NCBI GenBank assembly: GCA_963681505.1
Contig: OY811979.1
Coordinates: forward strand, 1,163,430-1,227,429
Length of the DNA: 64,000 nt
Direction of reading: 5' to 3'
Origin: Eunapius fragilis
Taxonomy: Eukaryota > Porifera > Demospongiae > Spongillida > Spongillidae
Shown here: one piece after another, positions 19,467-31,739 of the stretch
Layout of the letters: the number at the start of each line of letters is the position of its first letter
Numbering within the stretch: the first letter of the stretch is position 1
The notes under the pieces: model-generated
The model's database searches: none
Told to the model about the DNA's origin: nothing
Seen by the model: only the letters and a program-made list of their open reading frames with translations
Made by a program: the position numbers and the translations under genes

Positions 19467-22330
19467 AGGTAGGATGAGAGGGAGGGGCTATGACTGGTAC
19501 GATGAGAGGGGAGGGGCTGTGGCTGGTAGGATGAGAGGGAGGGGCTATGACTGGTACGATGAGAGGGAGGGGCTGTGACTGGTACGATGAGAGGGGAGGG
19601 GCTGTGACTGGTAGGATGAGAGGGAGGGGCTATGGCTGGTAGGATGAGAGGGAGGGGCTATGGCTGGTAGGATGAGAGGGGAGGGCTATGACTGGTAGGA
19701 TGAGAGGGAGGGGCTGTGACTGGTAGGATGAGAGGGAGGGGCTATGACTGGTAGGATGAGAGGGAGGGGCTGTGACTGGTAGGATGAGAGGGAGGGGCTG
19801 TGACTGGTAGGATGAGAGGGGAGGGGCTGTGACTGGTAGGATGAGAGGGAGGGGCTATGACTGGTAGGATGAGAGGGAGGGGCTGTGACTGGTAGGATGA
19901 GAGGGAGGGGCTATGGCTGGTAGGATGAGAGGGAGGGGCTATGGCTGGTAGGATGAGAGGGGAGGGCTATGACTGGTAGGATGAGAGGGAGGGGCTATGA
20001 CTGGTAGGATGGGAGGGAGGGGCTGTGACTGGTAGGATGAGAGGGAGGAGCTATGACTGGTAGGATGAGAGGGAGGGGCTGTGACTGGTAGGATGAGAGG
20101 GAGGGGCTATGACTGGTAGGATGAGAGGGAGGGGCTGTGACTGGTAGGATGAGAGGGAGGGGCTGTGGCTGGTAGGATGAGAGGGAGGGGCTATGGCTGG
20201 TAGGATGAGAGGGAGGGGCTGTGACTGGTAGGATGAGAGGGAGGGGCTATGACTGGTAGGATGAGAGGGAGGGGCTGTGACTGGTAGGATGAGAGGGAGG
20301 GGCTGTGACTGGTAGGATGAGAGGGGAGGGCTATGACTGGTAGGATGAGAGGGAGGGGCTGTGACTGGTAGGATGAGAGGGAGGGGCTATGACTGGTAGG
20401 ATGAGAGGGAGGGGCTGTGACTGGTAGGATGAGAGGGAGGGGCTGTGACTGGTAGGATGAGAGGGAGGGGCTATGGTTGGTAGGATGAGAGGGAGGGGCT
20501 ATGGCTGGTAGGATGAGAGGGGAGGGGCTGTGACTGGTAGGATGAGAGGGAGGGTCTGTGACTGGTAGGATGAGAGGGGAGGGGCTGTGACTGGTAGGAT
20601 GAGAGGGAGGGGCTGTGACTGGTAGGATGAGAGGGAGGGGCTATGACTGGTAGGATGAGAGGGAGGGGCTGTGACTGGTAGGATGAGAGGGAGGGGCTGT
20701 GGCTGGTAGGATGAGAGGGAGGGGCTATGGCTGGTAGGATGAGAGGGAGGGGCTGTGACTGGTAGGATGAGAGGGAGGGGCTATGACTGGTAGGATGAGA
20801 GGGAGGGGCTATGACTGGTAGGATGAGAGGGAGGGGCTGTGACTGGTAGGATGAGAGGGAGGGGCTGTGACTGGTAGGATGAGAGGGAGGGGCTATGGTT
20901 GGTAGGATGAGAGGGAGGGGCTATGGCTGGTAGGATGAGAGGGGAGGGGCTGTGACTGGTAGGATGAGAGGGAGGGGCTGTGACTGGTAGGATGAGAGGG
21001 GAGGGGCTGTGACTGGTAGGATGAGAGGGAGGGGCTGTGACTGGTAGGATGAGAGGGAGGGGCTATGGCTGGTAGGATGAGAGGGAGGGGCTGTGACTGG
21101 TAGGATGAGAGGGAGGGGCTATGGCTGGTAGGATGAGAGGGAGGGGCTATGACTGGTAGGATGAGAGGGAGGGGCTGTGACTGGTAGGATGAGAGGGAGG
21201 GGCTGTGACTGGTAGGATGAGAGGGAGGGGCTATGGTTGGTAGGATGAGAGGGAGGGGCTATGGCTGGTAGGATGAGAGGGGAGGGGCTGTGACTGGTAG
21301 GATGAGAGGGAGGGGCTGTGACTGGTAGGATGAGAGGGAGGGGCTGTGACTGGTAGGATGAGAGGGAGGGGCTATGGCTGGTAGGATGAGAGGGAGGGGC
21401 TATGGCTGGTAGGATGAGAGGGGAGGGGCTGTGACTGGTAGGATGAGAGGGAGGGGCTGTGACTGGTAGGATGAGAGGGAGGGGCTGTGACTGGTAGGAT
21501 GAGAGGGAGGGGCTGTGACTGGTAGGATGAGAGGGAGGGGCTGTGACTAGTAGGATGAGAGGGAGGGGCTGTGACTGGTAGGATGAGAGGGAGGGGCTGT
21601 GACTGGTAGGATGAGAGGGAGGGGCTGTGACTGGTAGGATGAGAGGGGAGGGGCTATGACTGGTAGGATGAGAGGGAGGGGCTATGACTGGTAGGATGAG
21701 AGGGAGGGGCTATGGCTGGTAGGATGGAGGGAGGGGCTGTGACTGGTAGGATGAGAGGGGAGGGGCTGTGACTGGTAGGATGAGAGGGGAGGGGCTATGA
21801 CTGGTAGGATGAGAGGGGAGGGGCTGTGACTGGTAGGATGAGAGGGAGGGGCTGTGACTGGTAGGATGAGAGGGGAGGGGCTGTGACTGGTAGGATGAGA
21901 GGGGAGGGGCTATGACTGGTAGGATGAGAGGGGAGGGGCTGTGACTGGTAGGATGAGAGGGAGGAGCTATGGTTGGTAGGATGAGAGGGAGGGGCTATGA
22001 CTGGTAGGATGAGAGGGGAGGGGCTGTGATTGGTAGAATGAGAGGGAGGGGCTATGGTTGGTAGGATGAGAGGGAGGGGCAATGACTGGTAGGATGAGAG
22101 GGAGGGGCTATGGCTGGTAGGATGAGAGGGGAGGGGCTGTGACTGGTAGGATGAGAGGGAGGGGCTATGGTTGGTAGGATGAGAGGGAGGGGCAATGACT
22201 GGTAGGATGAGAGGGGAGGGGCTATGACTGGTAGGATGAGAGGGAGGGGCTATGGCTGGTAGGATGAGAGGGAGGGGCTGTGGCTGGTAGGATGAGAGGG
22301 AGGGGCTGTGGCTGGTAGGATGAGAGGTCC
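19467..22330. repeat. 28/29-bp G-rich minisatellite, ~100 copies
   Basis: Units read about AGGATGAGAGGGAGGGGCT followed by GTGACTGGT, ATGACTGGT, ATGGCTGGT or GTGGCTGGT. A 29-bp form has an extra G. The purine-rich strand has two to three G-runs per unit, so quadruplex formation is plausible. Blocks of the same variant order recur, as with 20,080-20,540 against 20,640-20,960. This indicates segmental amplification. Confidence 0.97.
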
Positions 22331-22406
22331 TCCCCTTCCCTCTGTCACTCCCTCCTCCCCTTCCCTTTGTCACTCCCTCTCCCTCCCCTTCCTCCTCTCT
22401 CTACAG

Positions 22407-23405
22407 CTGTACCTTGGCAGCCAATGGAGCCATCATGAGAACATCAGTACTTGGGACACTGGACTTCAATGGTACACAGCTTTACCCATGCACCCAATGA
22501 TATAATGTACATCGCTCCTCCCCAGACCTAGATAAAGTTATAAAGAACACAGTGCCGTAACTCATGCATACCCAAGATGTGCTGCCAGCTGTGTCGCCAT
22601 GACAACTGTGGTAGCCCCTCCCACATCCATTCATCCCCTCATGTCTCATTTAATGAAACTCTACCCCCTCCTTTACAGCTAGCCCTGATGCTTCAAGGGA
22701 AGTACAATCCAATGAACAAGTGTGACAATGAAGCCTTGGTGGAAAAAGCCATGGAGGTTAGTTTGTCTTCTTGGCTGGTCCAGGCTGTCTCAACCCGCCC
22801 CCCCCCCCCATCCCAAGTATGCCTCTAAGCATTTGTCCCTGGATGAACAGAGGGGTGAGTTACGTAAGCATGTGATGATGTCATCATTGGAAGACCTCCA
22901 GCTAGACGAAGAGGCATCAATTGGGTATGCACACTTGTGGGTGTTGTGAGGCACAGAGGAGGTGGGAGGTCTTAGGAGGTTTTGTGGAGTAACAGATCTG
23001 GGATGACTGCGGCATACAATGGGTCATTCATTAACCAGATATGCATGCACTGACCAGGATGTTAGGTGTATCAGTGTGTCACTGTGCTATTCTCTTGCAG
23101 CTACACATTCAAGGCCCCATGGGGGCGGGGTTCTATGGATTGAGGAAGGCTACTGATTTCAGGGAGACCATCATGAAGCTCATAATGGAAGGAGGGGATG
23201 CTGACACGTAATGGTGGATTGTTGACCATCGAGGGTGTTGATATGTGTGTCTTGTGTGGTCCCCAGCAATGGTGCAGTGTGTGGAGCTCTGATGGGATGT
23301 AAGTTTGGCTTCAAGGCTCTCCCACAAAACCTCCTCCAGTTCAAGCACAGACAGTGGCTAGATGATAGGGTGGACTCTCTGCTCAGATTAATGGAGCTCA
23401 ATTAA
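22407..23405 (+). pseudogene. ADP-ribosylglycohydrolase (ARH/DraG-type), 5'-truncated and frameshifted
   Basis: Six exon remnants are recognisable: 22407-22471, 22526-22610, 22679-22756, 22818-22924, 23101-23207 and 23267-23405. Motifs in family order are AANGAIMRTSVLG, THAYPRC (normally THADPRC), LMLQGKYNPMN, then EEASIG and YTFK, GAGFYGLRKATDF, and GGDADT|NGAVCGALMG, the metal-binding Asp pair. Functional members remove ADP-ribose from proteins using two Mg ions. The N-terminal half, with the first metal-site Asp pair, is absent; only minisatellite lies upstream. The reading frame breaks within the second remnant (between DLDKVIKNT and THAYPRC) and in the fifth (after YTFK). The Asp of HADPRC is Tyr. 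The splice sites are otherwise intact, so decay may be recent, or assembly errors may contribute. Confidence 0.75.
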
Positions 23406-23700
23406 TGTTATATGTTGTTAGTCATTTCGTTAATTTCAATCCTTTTAATAGGGTTTTTATAAACATACCCACTTGTAGAGGGTGAATCCCCAGGCTGTGT
23501 TTCATCACACAATACTTTAGGATAGTTAAACAAACCAACTTTGGAGAGATGGAAGCCATACATTTACGTGACATCATACCTGGTATCTCCAGTAACGGAA
23601 ATTCTTACCCAGACCATATTGAATAATGTATTAATTAAATCAGCTTGAAACACCACATAAATACGTATACTTCACCCATAGAGAACACAACATATATATT
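23406..23700. other. Unique spacer
   Basis: AT-rich sequence between the ARH remnant and the 22-bp array. No gene or element seen. Confidence 0.5.
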
Positions 23701-23714
23701 CTTCACCATGCACT

Positions 23715-26700
23715 TCATATGGGGTAGCCAAATACTGTATATGATGTAGCTGCATACTGTATATGGTGTTGTCGCATACTGTATATGGTGTAGCCACATA
23801 CTTCATATGGTGTAGCCGCATACTGTATATAAATGTAGCTGCATACTGTGTATGGTGTAGCCGCATACTGTATATGATGTAGCCGCATACTGTATATGAT
23901 GTAGCCGCATACTGTATATGATGTAGCCGCATAGTGTAAATGGTGTAGCCGCATACTGTATATGTAGCCACATACTGTATATGATATAGCCACATACTGT
24001 ATATGGTGTAGCCGCATACTGTATATGATGTAGCCACATACTGTATATGATGTAGCCGCATACTGTATATGGTGTAGCCGCATACTGTATATGATGTAGC
24101 CACATACTGTATATGATGTAGCCGCATACTGTATATGGTGTAGCCGCATACTGTATATGATGTAGCCGCATACTGTATATGATGTAGCCGCATACTGCAT
24201 ATGATGTAGTCGCATACTGTATATGGTGTAGCCGCATACTGTATATGATGTAGCCACATACTGTATATGATGTAGCCGCATATTGTATATGATGTAGTCG
24301 CATACTGTATATGATGTAGCCGCATACTGTATATGGTGTAGCCGCATACTGTATATGGTGTAGCCGCATACTGTATATGATGTAGCCGCATACTGCATAT
24401 GATGTAGTCGCATACTGTATATGGTGTAGCCGCATACTGTATATGATGTAGCCACATACTGTATATGATGTAGCCGCATACTGTATATGATGTAGCCACA
24501 TACTGTATATGATGTAGCCGCATACTGTATATGATGTAGCCACATACTGTATATGGTGTAGCCGCATACTGTATATGATGTAGCCGCATACTGTATATGG
24601 TGTAGCCGCATACTGTATATGGTGTAGCCGCATACTGTATATGGTGTAGCCGCATACTATATATGATGTAGCCGCATACTGTATATGGTGTAGCCGCATA
24701 CTGTATATGATGTAGTCGCATACTGTATATGATGTGGCCGCATACTGCATATGATGTAGCCGCATACTGTATATGATGTGGCCACATACTGTATATGATG
24801 TAGCCACATACTGTATATGATGTAGCCGCATACTGTATATGATGTAGCCACATACTGTATATGATGTAGCCGCATACTGTATATGATGTAGCCACATACT
24901 GTATATGATGTAGCCGCATACTGTATATGATGTAGCCACATACTGTATATGATGTAGCCGCATACTGTATATGATGTAGCCACATACTGTATATGGTGTA
25001 GCCGCATACTGTATATGATGTAGCTGCATACTGTATATGGTGTAGCCGCATACTGTATATGGTGTAGCCGCATACTGTATATGGTGTAGCCGCATACTGT
25101 ATATGATGTAGCCGCATACTGTATATGATGTAGTCGCATACTGTATATGATGTAGCTGCATACTGTATATGGTGTAGCCGCATACTGTATATGCTGTGGC
25201 CGCATACTGTATATGATGTAGCCGCATACTGTATATGATGTAGCCACATACTGTATATGGTGTAGCCGCATATTGTATATGATGTAGTCGCATACTGTAT
25301 ATGATGTAGCCGCATACTGTATATGATGTAGCCGCATACTGTATATGGTGAAGCCGCATACTGTATATGATGTAGCTGCATACTGTATATGATGTAGCCG
25401 CATACTGTATATGGTGTAGCCGCATATTGTATATGATGTAGTCGCATACTGTATATGATGTAGCCGCATACTGTATATGGTGTAGCCGCATACTGTATAT
25501 GCTGTGGCCGCATACTGTATATGATGTAGCCACATACTGTATATGGTGTAGCCGCATATTGTATATGATGTAGTCGCATACTGTATATGATGTAGCCGCA
25601 TACTGTATATGATGTAGCCGCATACTGTATATGATGTAGCCGCATACTGTATATGATGTAGCTGCATACTGTATATGGTGTAGCCGCATACTGTATATGA
25701 TGTAGCCGCATACTGTATATGATGTAGACGCATACTGTATATGATGTAGCCACATACTGTAAATGGTGTAGCCGCATACTGCATATGATGTAGCCGAATA
25801 CAGTATATGATGTAGCCGCATACTGTATATGATGTAGCCGCATACTGTATATGATGTAGCCACATACTGTAGATGGTGTAGTCGCATACTGTATATGATG
25901 TAGCCGCATACTGTATATGGTGTAGCCGCATACTGTATATGATGTAGCCGAATACTGTATATGATGTAGCCGCATACTGTATATGATGTAGCCGCATACT
26001 GTATATGATGTAGCCACATACTGTAGATGGTGAAGCCGCATACTGTATATGATGTAGCCGCATACTGTATATGATGTAGCCGCATACTGTATATGATGTA
26101 GCCGCATACTGTATATGATGTAGCCGCATACTGTATATGGTGTAGCCGCATATTGTATATGATGTAGTCGCATACTGTATATGATGTAGCCGCATACTGT
26201 ATATGATGTAGCCGCATACTGTATATGATGTAGCCGCATACTGTATATGGTGTAGCCGCATACTGTATATGGTGTAGCCGCATACTGTATATGGTGAAGC
26301 CGCATACTGTACATGATGTAGCCACATAGTGTATATGATGTAGCCACATACTGTAGATGGTGATGCCCCACACTGTAGATGGTGTAGCCGCATACTGTAT
26401 ATGATGTGGCCACATACTGTATATGATGTAGCCGCATACTGTATATGATGTAGCCGCACACTGTAGATAGTGAAGCCGCATACTGTATATGATGTAGCTG
26501 CATACTGTAAATGGTGTAGCCGCATACTGTATATGTAGCCACATACTGTATATGATATAGCCACATACTGAATATGATGTAACCGCATACTGTAGATGGT
26601 GTAACCGCATACTGTATATGGTGTAGCTGCATACTGTATATAATGTAGTCGCATACTGTATATGATGTAGTCGCATACTATATATGGTGTAGCCGCATAC

Positions 26701-26890
26701 TGTATATGATGTAGCTGCATACTGTAAATGGTGTAGCCGCATACTGTATATGGTGTAGCCACATACTGTATATGATGTAGCCGCATACTGTATATGATGT
26801 AGCCGCATTCTGTAAATGGTGTAGCCGCATACAGTATATAATGTAGCCGCATACTGTATATGGTGTAGCCACATACTGTAGATATGGTGT
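23715..26890. repeat. 22-bp minisatellite, ~145 copies
   Basis: Units read GCATACTGTATATGATGTAG plus CC, with common variants GATGT/GGTGT and CCGC/CCAC. The two edges are more degenerate and partly similar to each other, for example a TATATGTAGCCACATACT unit near 23,957 and again near 26,530. The minus strand lacks stop codons in this unit in all frames. Because 22 is not a multiple of three, all three minus frames therefore read open for up to about 1,000 codons. Confidence 0.97.
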
Positions 26891-26895
26891 CATGC

Positions 26896-27226
26896 TGTAG
26901 ATTTATGTGGGTACAAAGTGTAGTCAACAGGAGAATAGAAGACAATGTATTGTAGTGGTGAGATCCAAGATGACATTTTAATCGAGATAAGAAGTTAGTT
27001 CATTGTATTTGGAGTGAAGATAAATTTAAAACTGCATGATCAACCAAAAGGAAAAGAATTATTACATGGACATTCAGTCCCCACTTGAGGTATGCAGTTC
27101 CATGAACAGTGGACTGGCAAGATTAGGCAACTCCTTGTGATATATGATCTTTAACAACAGAAGGCCAGAATCATCACATCCAAATAGTTGAATGTATAAT
27201 TTATTCCATGTATACAGAAGGAACCA
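26896..27226. other. Unique spacer
   Basis: No gene, RNA or element recognised. Confidence 0.5.
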
Positions 27227-27467
27227 TTTACTCCATGCTGATGTCACCTAATGTACCCTCTAGATGTTCTAATGATGTTCCTAATACTTTATCCTCTAAT
27301 CCTCTACAAATGTCACCTAATACTTGTTCCCCCTACACATGACAGCATTTACTCCATGCTGATGTCACCTAATGTACCCTCTAGATGTTCTAATGATGTT
27401 CCTAATACTTTATCCTCTAATCCTCTACAAATGTCACCTAATACTTGTTCCCCCTACACATGACAGC
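27227..27467. repeat. 121-bp tandem duplication
   Basis: Two essentially identical copies, 27,227-27,347 and 27,348-27,467, each starting near CATTTACTCCATGCTGATGT and ending CCCCCTACACATGACAG. The unit itself contains degenerate 29-bp minisatellite units. Confidence 0.9.
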
Positions 27468-27479
27468 TAACACTTACAG

Positions 27480-27760
27480 ATGTCACCTAATACTTGTACT
27501 CTCTATTGATTTCACCTAGTCCGTGTACCCTCTACAGATGTCACCTAACACTTTGACCCTCTACAGATGTCACCTAATACTTGTACCCTCTACAGATGTC
27601 ACCTAATACTTGTACCCTTTATACTTGTACCCTCTACTGATGTCACCTAATACTTGTACCCTCTACAGATGTCACCTAATACTTGTACCCTCTACAGATG
27701 TCACCTAATACTTGTACCCTCTACAGATGTCACCTAATACTTGTACCCTCTACAGATCCA
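27480..27760. repeat. 29-bp minisatellite, locus 1
   Basis: About ten copies of a unit containing CTACAGATGTCACCTAATAC and TTGTACCCT. The same unit recurs at 31,095, 32,178 and 35,262. Confidence 0.92.
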
Positions 27761-29130
27761 GTTTGTCACAATGGTAGCATATCAGAGTGCCAAAACCTTT
27801 CTCTTCTGGGGAGACTACTGAGTGGTTTCAGCGTTTGACATATGCAATGTGGCAAATGATGAGATGAAAGCAGTCAAACTGCAGAGGCTGCTTGAAGGGG
27901 AAGTACTTGTAGCTTGGTGAAGATGAAAACAAGGACTACATGACTGTTGATGGCGATTGATTTAACCATTTTAGACACTTTGCATAAGCTGCTACTACTA
28001 GGTGAATCAGTGTCTCTGTTCAGTCAGGAACTCAAGAAGTTATTGGATCATGTGATGCATGAAATGTCAGAAAGATGGGACAACAGGATGCTGAATACTG
28101 ATGGCAGGCTGTTATCAGATGCTACGATCGGACAAACTGATCAACATTTAAAATACAGCCATTCATATCTACATATGATCTATCACGGGGCAGGTTCCAT
28201 AATGTTCCCATGGTAGCAGATGCAACAAGAAAAACAGTGTGACACCCAGGTTTGGTCAGTCCAAGTGTAGTTTGGACACCAGGGTGCTACCTTCCAACGT
28301 GTAACAAGGGCTGAAGGAATGGTCACCAGCATAGATAAACGATAAGGTTGTCCATTGAGAACAAGCACATACCAGTTCTAGCAGCAGTACTCAGGGGACC
28401 AGGCCACGGCCAAACTTAGAATGCACAACTTGGGCCAAGTGAAAGGCAAAGTTGCTACAGTGGAGGCATTCCCACTGCTCAAGATGAAGAATGTGAGTGT
28501 GTTCCTATGTCTTACCACAAGTTCATCCTGATTATGCAACAAAAAGCAACAACCCAATGCCTGGTTTTGAATACCAAGTGTGTAGAGGCAAGTAGTAACT
28601 AAAACTGGGACAAACCTAGTTGTCACTTTATCACCCTTTTGTGTGTCTCGTCTGGAATTGGCATACCATGCATACTTCATCTCCAACTTTGAACTTTCTT
28701 TGCCTATTGTGTTTTCTATCATACTGTCTTTTCTGGGTTCGCTGAACATTCCCGCGGCAGCTGTGAACTGAATTGTCCAAACTTCAAGCATCCCTTGTAC
28801 TCCAGATGAATGGGAAGTTATACTGACAACGAGCACCCAGTGGCCTACTTCAGCAAGATGCTATTACCATTGGTAAAAGTGGTAACTCAACCACTGAGAA
28901 GGAGTGCCTGCCAATCAAGCTGACCTTCCAGGTATACCTTATTGGGATACTCTTCACAGTACTGACCGATTATCAAACCCTGGAGTGGCTTGATGGCTTG
29001 AAGGATGACAACGCAAGACACACAAGGTAAAGTCTGGGTCTGCAGCTGTATAATTAGGGCAAAGTGAAGTGAAGGCTCAACTGCTATGTCAGTGGAAGAC
29101 TAGGATTGTAAGGGTCCCGGAAAAGCTATT
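27760..29130 (+). mobile_element. Degenerate Ty3/gypsy retrotransposon (gag, RT and RNase H fragments)
   Basis: Translated in shifting frames. A gag-like stretch at about 27,790-28,080 gives FDICNVANDEMKAVKLQRLL. An RT core at about 28,190-28,320 has a G..GATFQRV-type motif. An RT end at about 28,430-28,540 reads KVATVEAFPLLKMKN. An RNase H region at about 28,880-29,030 contains TEKECLPIKLTFQVYLIG and LEWLDGLKDDNARHTR. The order matches gypsy pol, but stops and frameshifts are frequent, parts are missing and no LTR pair is visible. The element is inactive. Homologous fragments recur at 31,740-32,110 and 34,110-35,255. Confidence 0.8.
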
Positions 29131-29697
29131 GGTGGATTTTCTATAGTGTAGTCATGTTAAACAGGCATTTGGGAGTATCATGTGCATACCATCAACCGGG
29201 TTATATATCCTCAGTTAGGGATATTGCACAAGCCCTGTCTATTATCAATCCTCAGAGGCTTTTTACAAACAGCAAGAGACAAGGACAGGAACTTTGCAGC
29301 CAATGCATCAGGATTATCACTGTAATACCACAGCATTTCAAACAGTGCTACTAGTATAACACAAATGATTCAGTTGATCAAACCTGCATTGCTTCCAGTA
29401 AGAAAAATGGTGCTGAGACATAGGAAGATATTGTTTGAAATATTTTGTTGGAGTAGAGAAGACTCTTGATGAAAGACCATACATACAGAAGGCAGAATAT
29501 GATCTCAATGAATAAGAGCAATTTATATAACTGTGCAAATAATCCTCTTGTCAGGAGTCTATGGTTACACCAACTTTCATCTACTTGGTATGTCAGGAGG
29601 TAAGAGTGTATATGTTTTCTTGAGGACATTTTCAAGTGATATAATCTTCAATGAAGCGAAATGTATACATAATGCCATACTAAATATACATTTTAGT
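29131..29697. other. Unassigned sequence between two decayed elements
   Basis: Probably further 3' sequence of the gypsy remnant, but I cannot match integrase or LTR features. No gene seen. Confidence 0.4.
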
Positions 29698-29880
29698 TGG
29701 TTGAACGTAGTGAATTAGACGGAAACTATGCTCCCTCCGTAAGCTGAGTAAGTGTGATACAAATCACATGAGGGTGTGGTTCCAACTGGTGGGTATAGGT
29801 AGGAATGGATTTCCGGACTGAATCAGTCTAAGCGTTTGCACAAGTGGCTATGTACTTTTTCTCTTGGACTTATCTCTGAC

Positions 29881-30201
29881 ATGGGGACAGAAGAGGCAGT
29901 GGCTCTACTTCTGAGCGAGGTGCGAAAGCTTAGAGATGGTCAGGAGGCGATGCGGTCGGCGCAGGAGGAGACCTCTCAGAAACTTGGCCGCCGGGACCCT
30001 TACACGTTTAAGAAAAAAGAGAATGAAAATCAGTTCCATTTCAATCAAGACGTCGAAGACGCTTTTGCGGAGGTGTCTGCCGGGCTGAAAGGAGTGAATG
30101 CCGACGATCTGAGAGAAAGGGGAAAACGAAAACTAGGCTGCAGAAAGCAAAGAGTGCAGCTGAGGAAGACATCTGTTCTGCAGGGGTCTGGCCGCTACTG
30201 A
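29881..30201 (+). pseudogene. N-terminal ORF fragment of the YR element
   Basis: Open from ATG at 29881, starting MGTEEAVALLLSEVRKLRDG. It is rich in Glu, Arg, Lys and Gln, with coiled-coil character in the first 40 residues, then a basic segment (about 85-100) before a stop. Position after A1 and before the recombinase suggests a gag-like or accessory ORF. No domain can be named. The 3' part looks frame-shifted. Confidence 0.5.
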
Positions 30202-30368
30202 GTAACCTGGAAGACCCATGGCCGCAGGTCTACCAGCAATTGTTCTAAGCAGTCATGTAGATGGAACTACAAGGAGGTGTCTTAGGGCATTTCAAGCGTT
30301 GGGCAGATGCAAGACAAGGAGTACCAGGTTACCCTGTACAAGTGACCCACTTAGCACTGTACACTTAA

Positions 30369-30626
30369 GTGAGTCAACTGGGTCTAAAGCTGCAATTGGT
30401 CAGACTGTTGGCAGTTTGCCTGTTGGCTTTTGCAGGTTTTATGCGCTGTGATGAGCTGGTAAAGTTACATTGTAAGGACATTGAGTTTAATGATGAGGGT
30501 ATGGTGGCAAATATATGTTCTAGCAAGACAGACCAGTTCAGGGAAGGTGCTAGTTTGGTTATTGGTATTGCAGTATGGCTAAGATTGACCTCACTTAAGG
30601 TGCTAAGCCATTTAGGGGTATTGTGA
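30369..30626 (+). pseudogene. Tyrosine recombinase (integrase) catalytic-domain fragment
   Basis: The frame contains LLAFAGFMRCDELVKLHCKD then SSKTDQFREGASLVIG. This resembles the first Arg box (G.MR..EL..L...D) and the following beta region of tyrosine recombinases from invertebrate YR transposons. The C-terminal HxxR and Tyr boxes are missing. The preceding about 80 bp align in another frame. It is non-functional. Confidence 0.65.
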
Positions 30627-31094
30627 TATGAAGTAATGGGATTTGTAGATGGAGTGAGTGAGGAGGGAGATATACGTTTTCATCGGTTGAACGCAGTGAA
30701 TTAGATGGAAACTATGCTCCCTCCGTAAGCTGTTTTGGTGTGATACAAATCACGTGAGGGTGTAAGAATGGATTTCCAGACTGAATCAGTCTAAGTGTTT
30801 GCACAAGTGGCTATGTACTTTTCCCACCTGGTGTGTATGGGTCTTGTTCAATTTTGGAGTTTCCTTGACAGAAAGCAGAAGAGACAGTCTCTGAACTGCT
30901 GAAGGCTGCAGTCTGGAACTACTTTATTGTGTTCTATTATATGTATTACTATGCAAAACTGCTATGTTGTTGGTGTGTGTTGTTGTCAGTCTATTTGAGT
31001 AGCCATGTGCACGAGCAAGGCTGGCACGATCTGTGATATGAAGTCATGGGATTTGTAGAAGGGTGAGGAGGGAGATAAATACTTATCTTCATTA

Positions 31095-31400
31095 CTCCCT
31101 ACAGATGTCACCTAAAGTACCCTCTAGATGCCTCTAACGATGTCACCAAATACTTGTACCCTCTACAGATGTCACCTAATACTTGTATCCTCTACAGATG
31201 TCACCTAATACTTGTATCCTCTACAGATGTCACCTAATACTTGTATCCTCTACAGATGTCACCTAATACTTGTATCCTCTACAGATGTCACCTAATACTT
31301 GTACTCTCTACAGATGTCACCTAATACTTTGTACCCTACAGCTGTGACCTAACCTCTACAGATGCCAACTAATACTTCTCAGCTCTACAGATGTCGCCTA
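31095..31400. repeat. 29-bp minisatellite, locus 2
   Basis: About ten copies of the CTACAGATGTCACCTAATAC unit, degenerate at both ends. It begins immediately after B2 of the YR element. Confidence 0.9.
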
Positions 31401-31492
31401 CAGATGAAACCTAACATCTACAGAAAATATCACCAGTACATCTAGATTGCATGAGTATTTTCTGTACTCCTAACCACACCACTTGATTGACA
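31374..31492. repeat. ~120-bp segment duplicated at 32,264-32,393
   Basis: From TTCTCAGCTCTACAGATGTC through ATTTTCTGTACTCCTAACCA the two copies are nearly identical. Both follow a 29-bp minisatellite block, so array and tail were copied together. Confidence 0.85.
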
Positions 31493-31739
31493 TCACCTAG
31501 TACCGCTTGATACCTACTAAATGATTTCTTCCAGACAGCATTATAGAAATGTTTGGCTGTTATCTCTTGATGGGGGTATGCATTGGTGCACATCACGTGA
31601 CTTTTTCCCCCCTAGTAATGGTGTGATTCCATATAACAGGTAGATGTGGTAGTCATCGAGAACACCACCAGTGTGGACATAAATCTAAATCAAATGATTG
31701 AATTGTTATTAAATGTCCTGCTCTCACCCTTGCAATAGT

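Larger units (their letters stand above)
29698..31090 (+). mobile_element. Tyrosine-recombinase element remnant with split direct repeats (Ngaro/DIRS-like)
   Basis: Repeat A1 (about 29,698-29,860) recurs as A2 (about 30,684-30,825). Both contain ACTATGCTCCCTCCGTAAGC and TGCACAAGTGGCTATGTACT. A second repeat, B1 (about 30,622-30,680), recurs as B2 (about 31,032-31,085); both contain TGTGATATGAAGT and ATGGGATTTGTAGA. The order A1-internal-B1-A2-B2 is the split-direct-repeat plan of Ngaro-type YR retroelements. The interior encodes a gag-like frame and a recombinase fragment. The interior is only about 760 bp, so most of the element, including any RT, has been deleted. Confidence 0.65.

Noticed and set aside
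23672..26945. Three overlapping minus-strand frames of roughly 760-1,020 codons with HIQYAATSYTVCGY-like repeats
   Set aside because: They are frames through the 22-bp minisatellite. Because 22 is not a multiple of three and the unit has no stop on that strand, all three frames stay open. No splice or start context supports a gene.
29698..30830. LTR retrotransposon with the A repeats as LTRs
   Set aside because: The second repeat pair B1/B2 brackets A2, and the coding fragment is a tyrosine recombinase. The split-repeat model fits better than LTRs.
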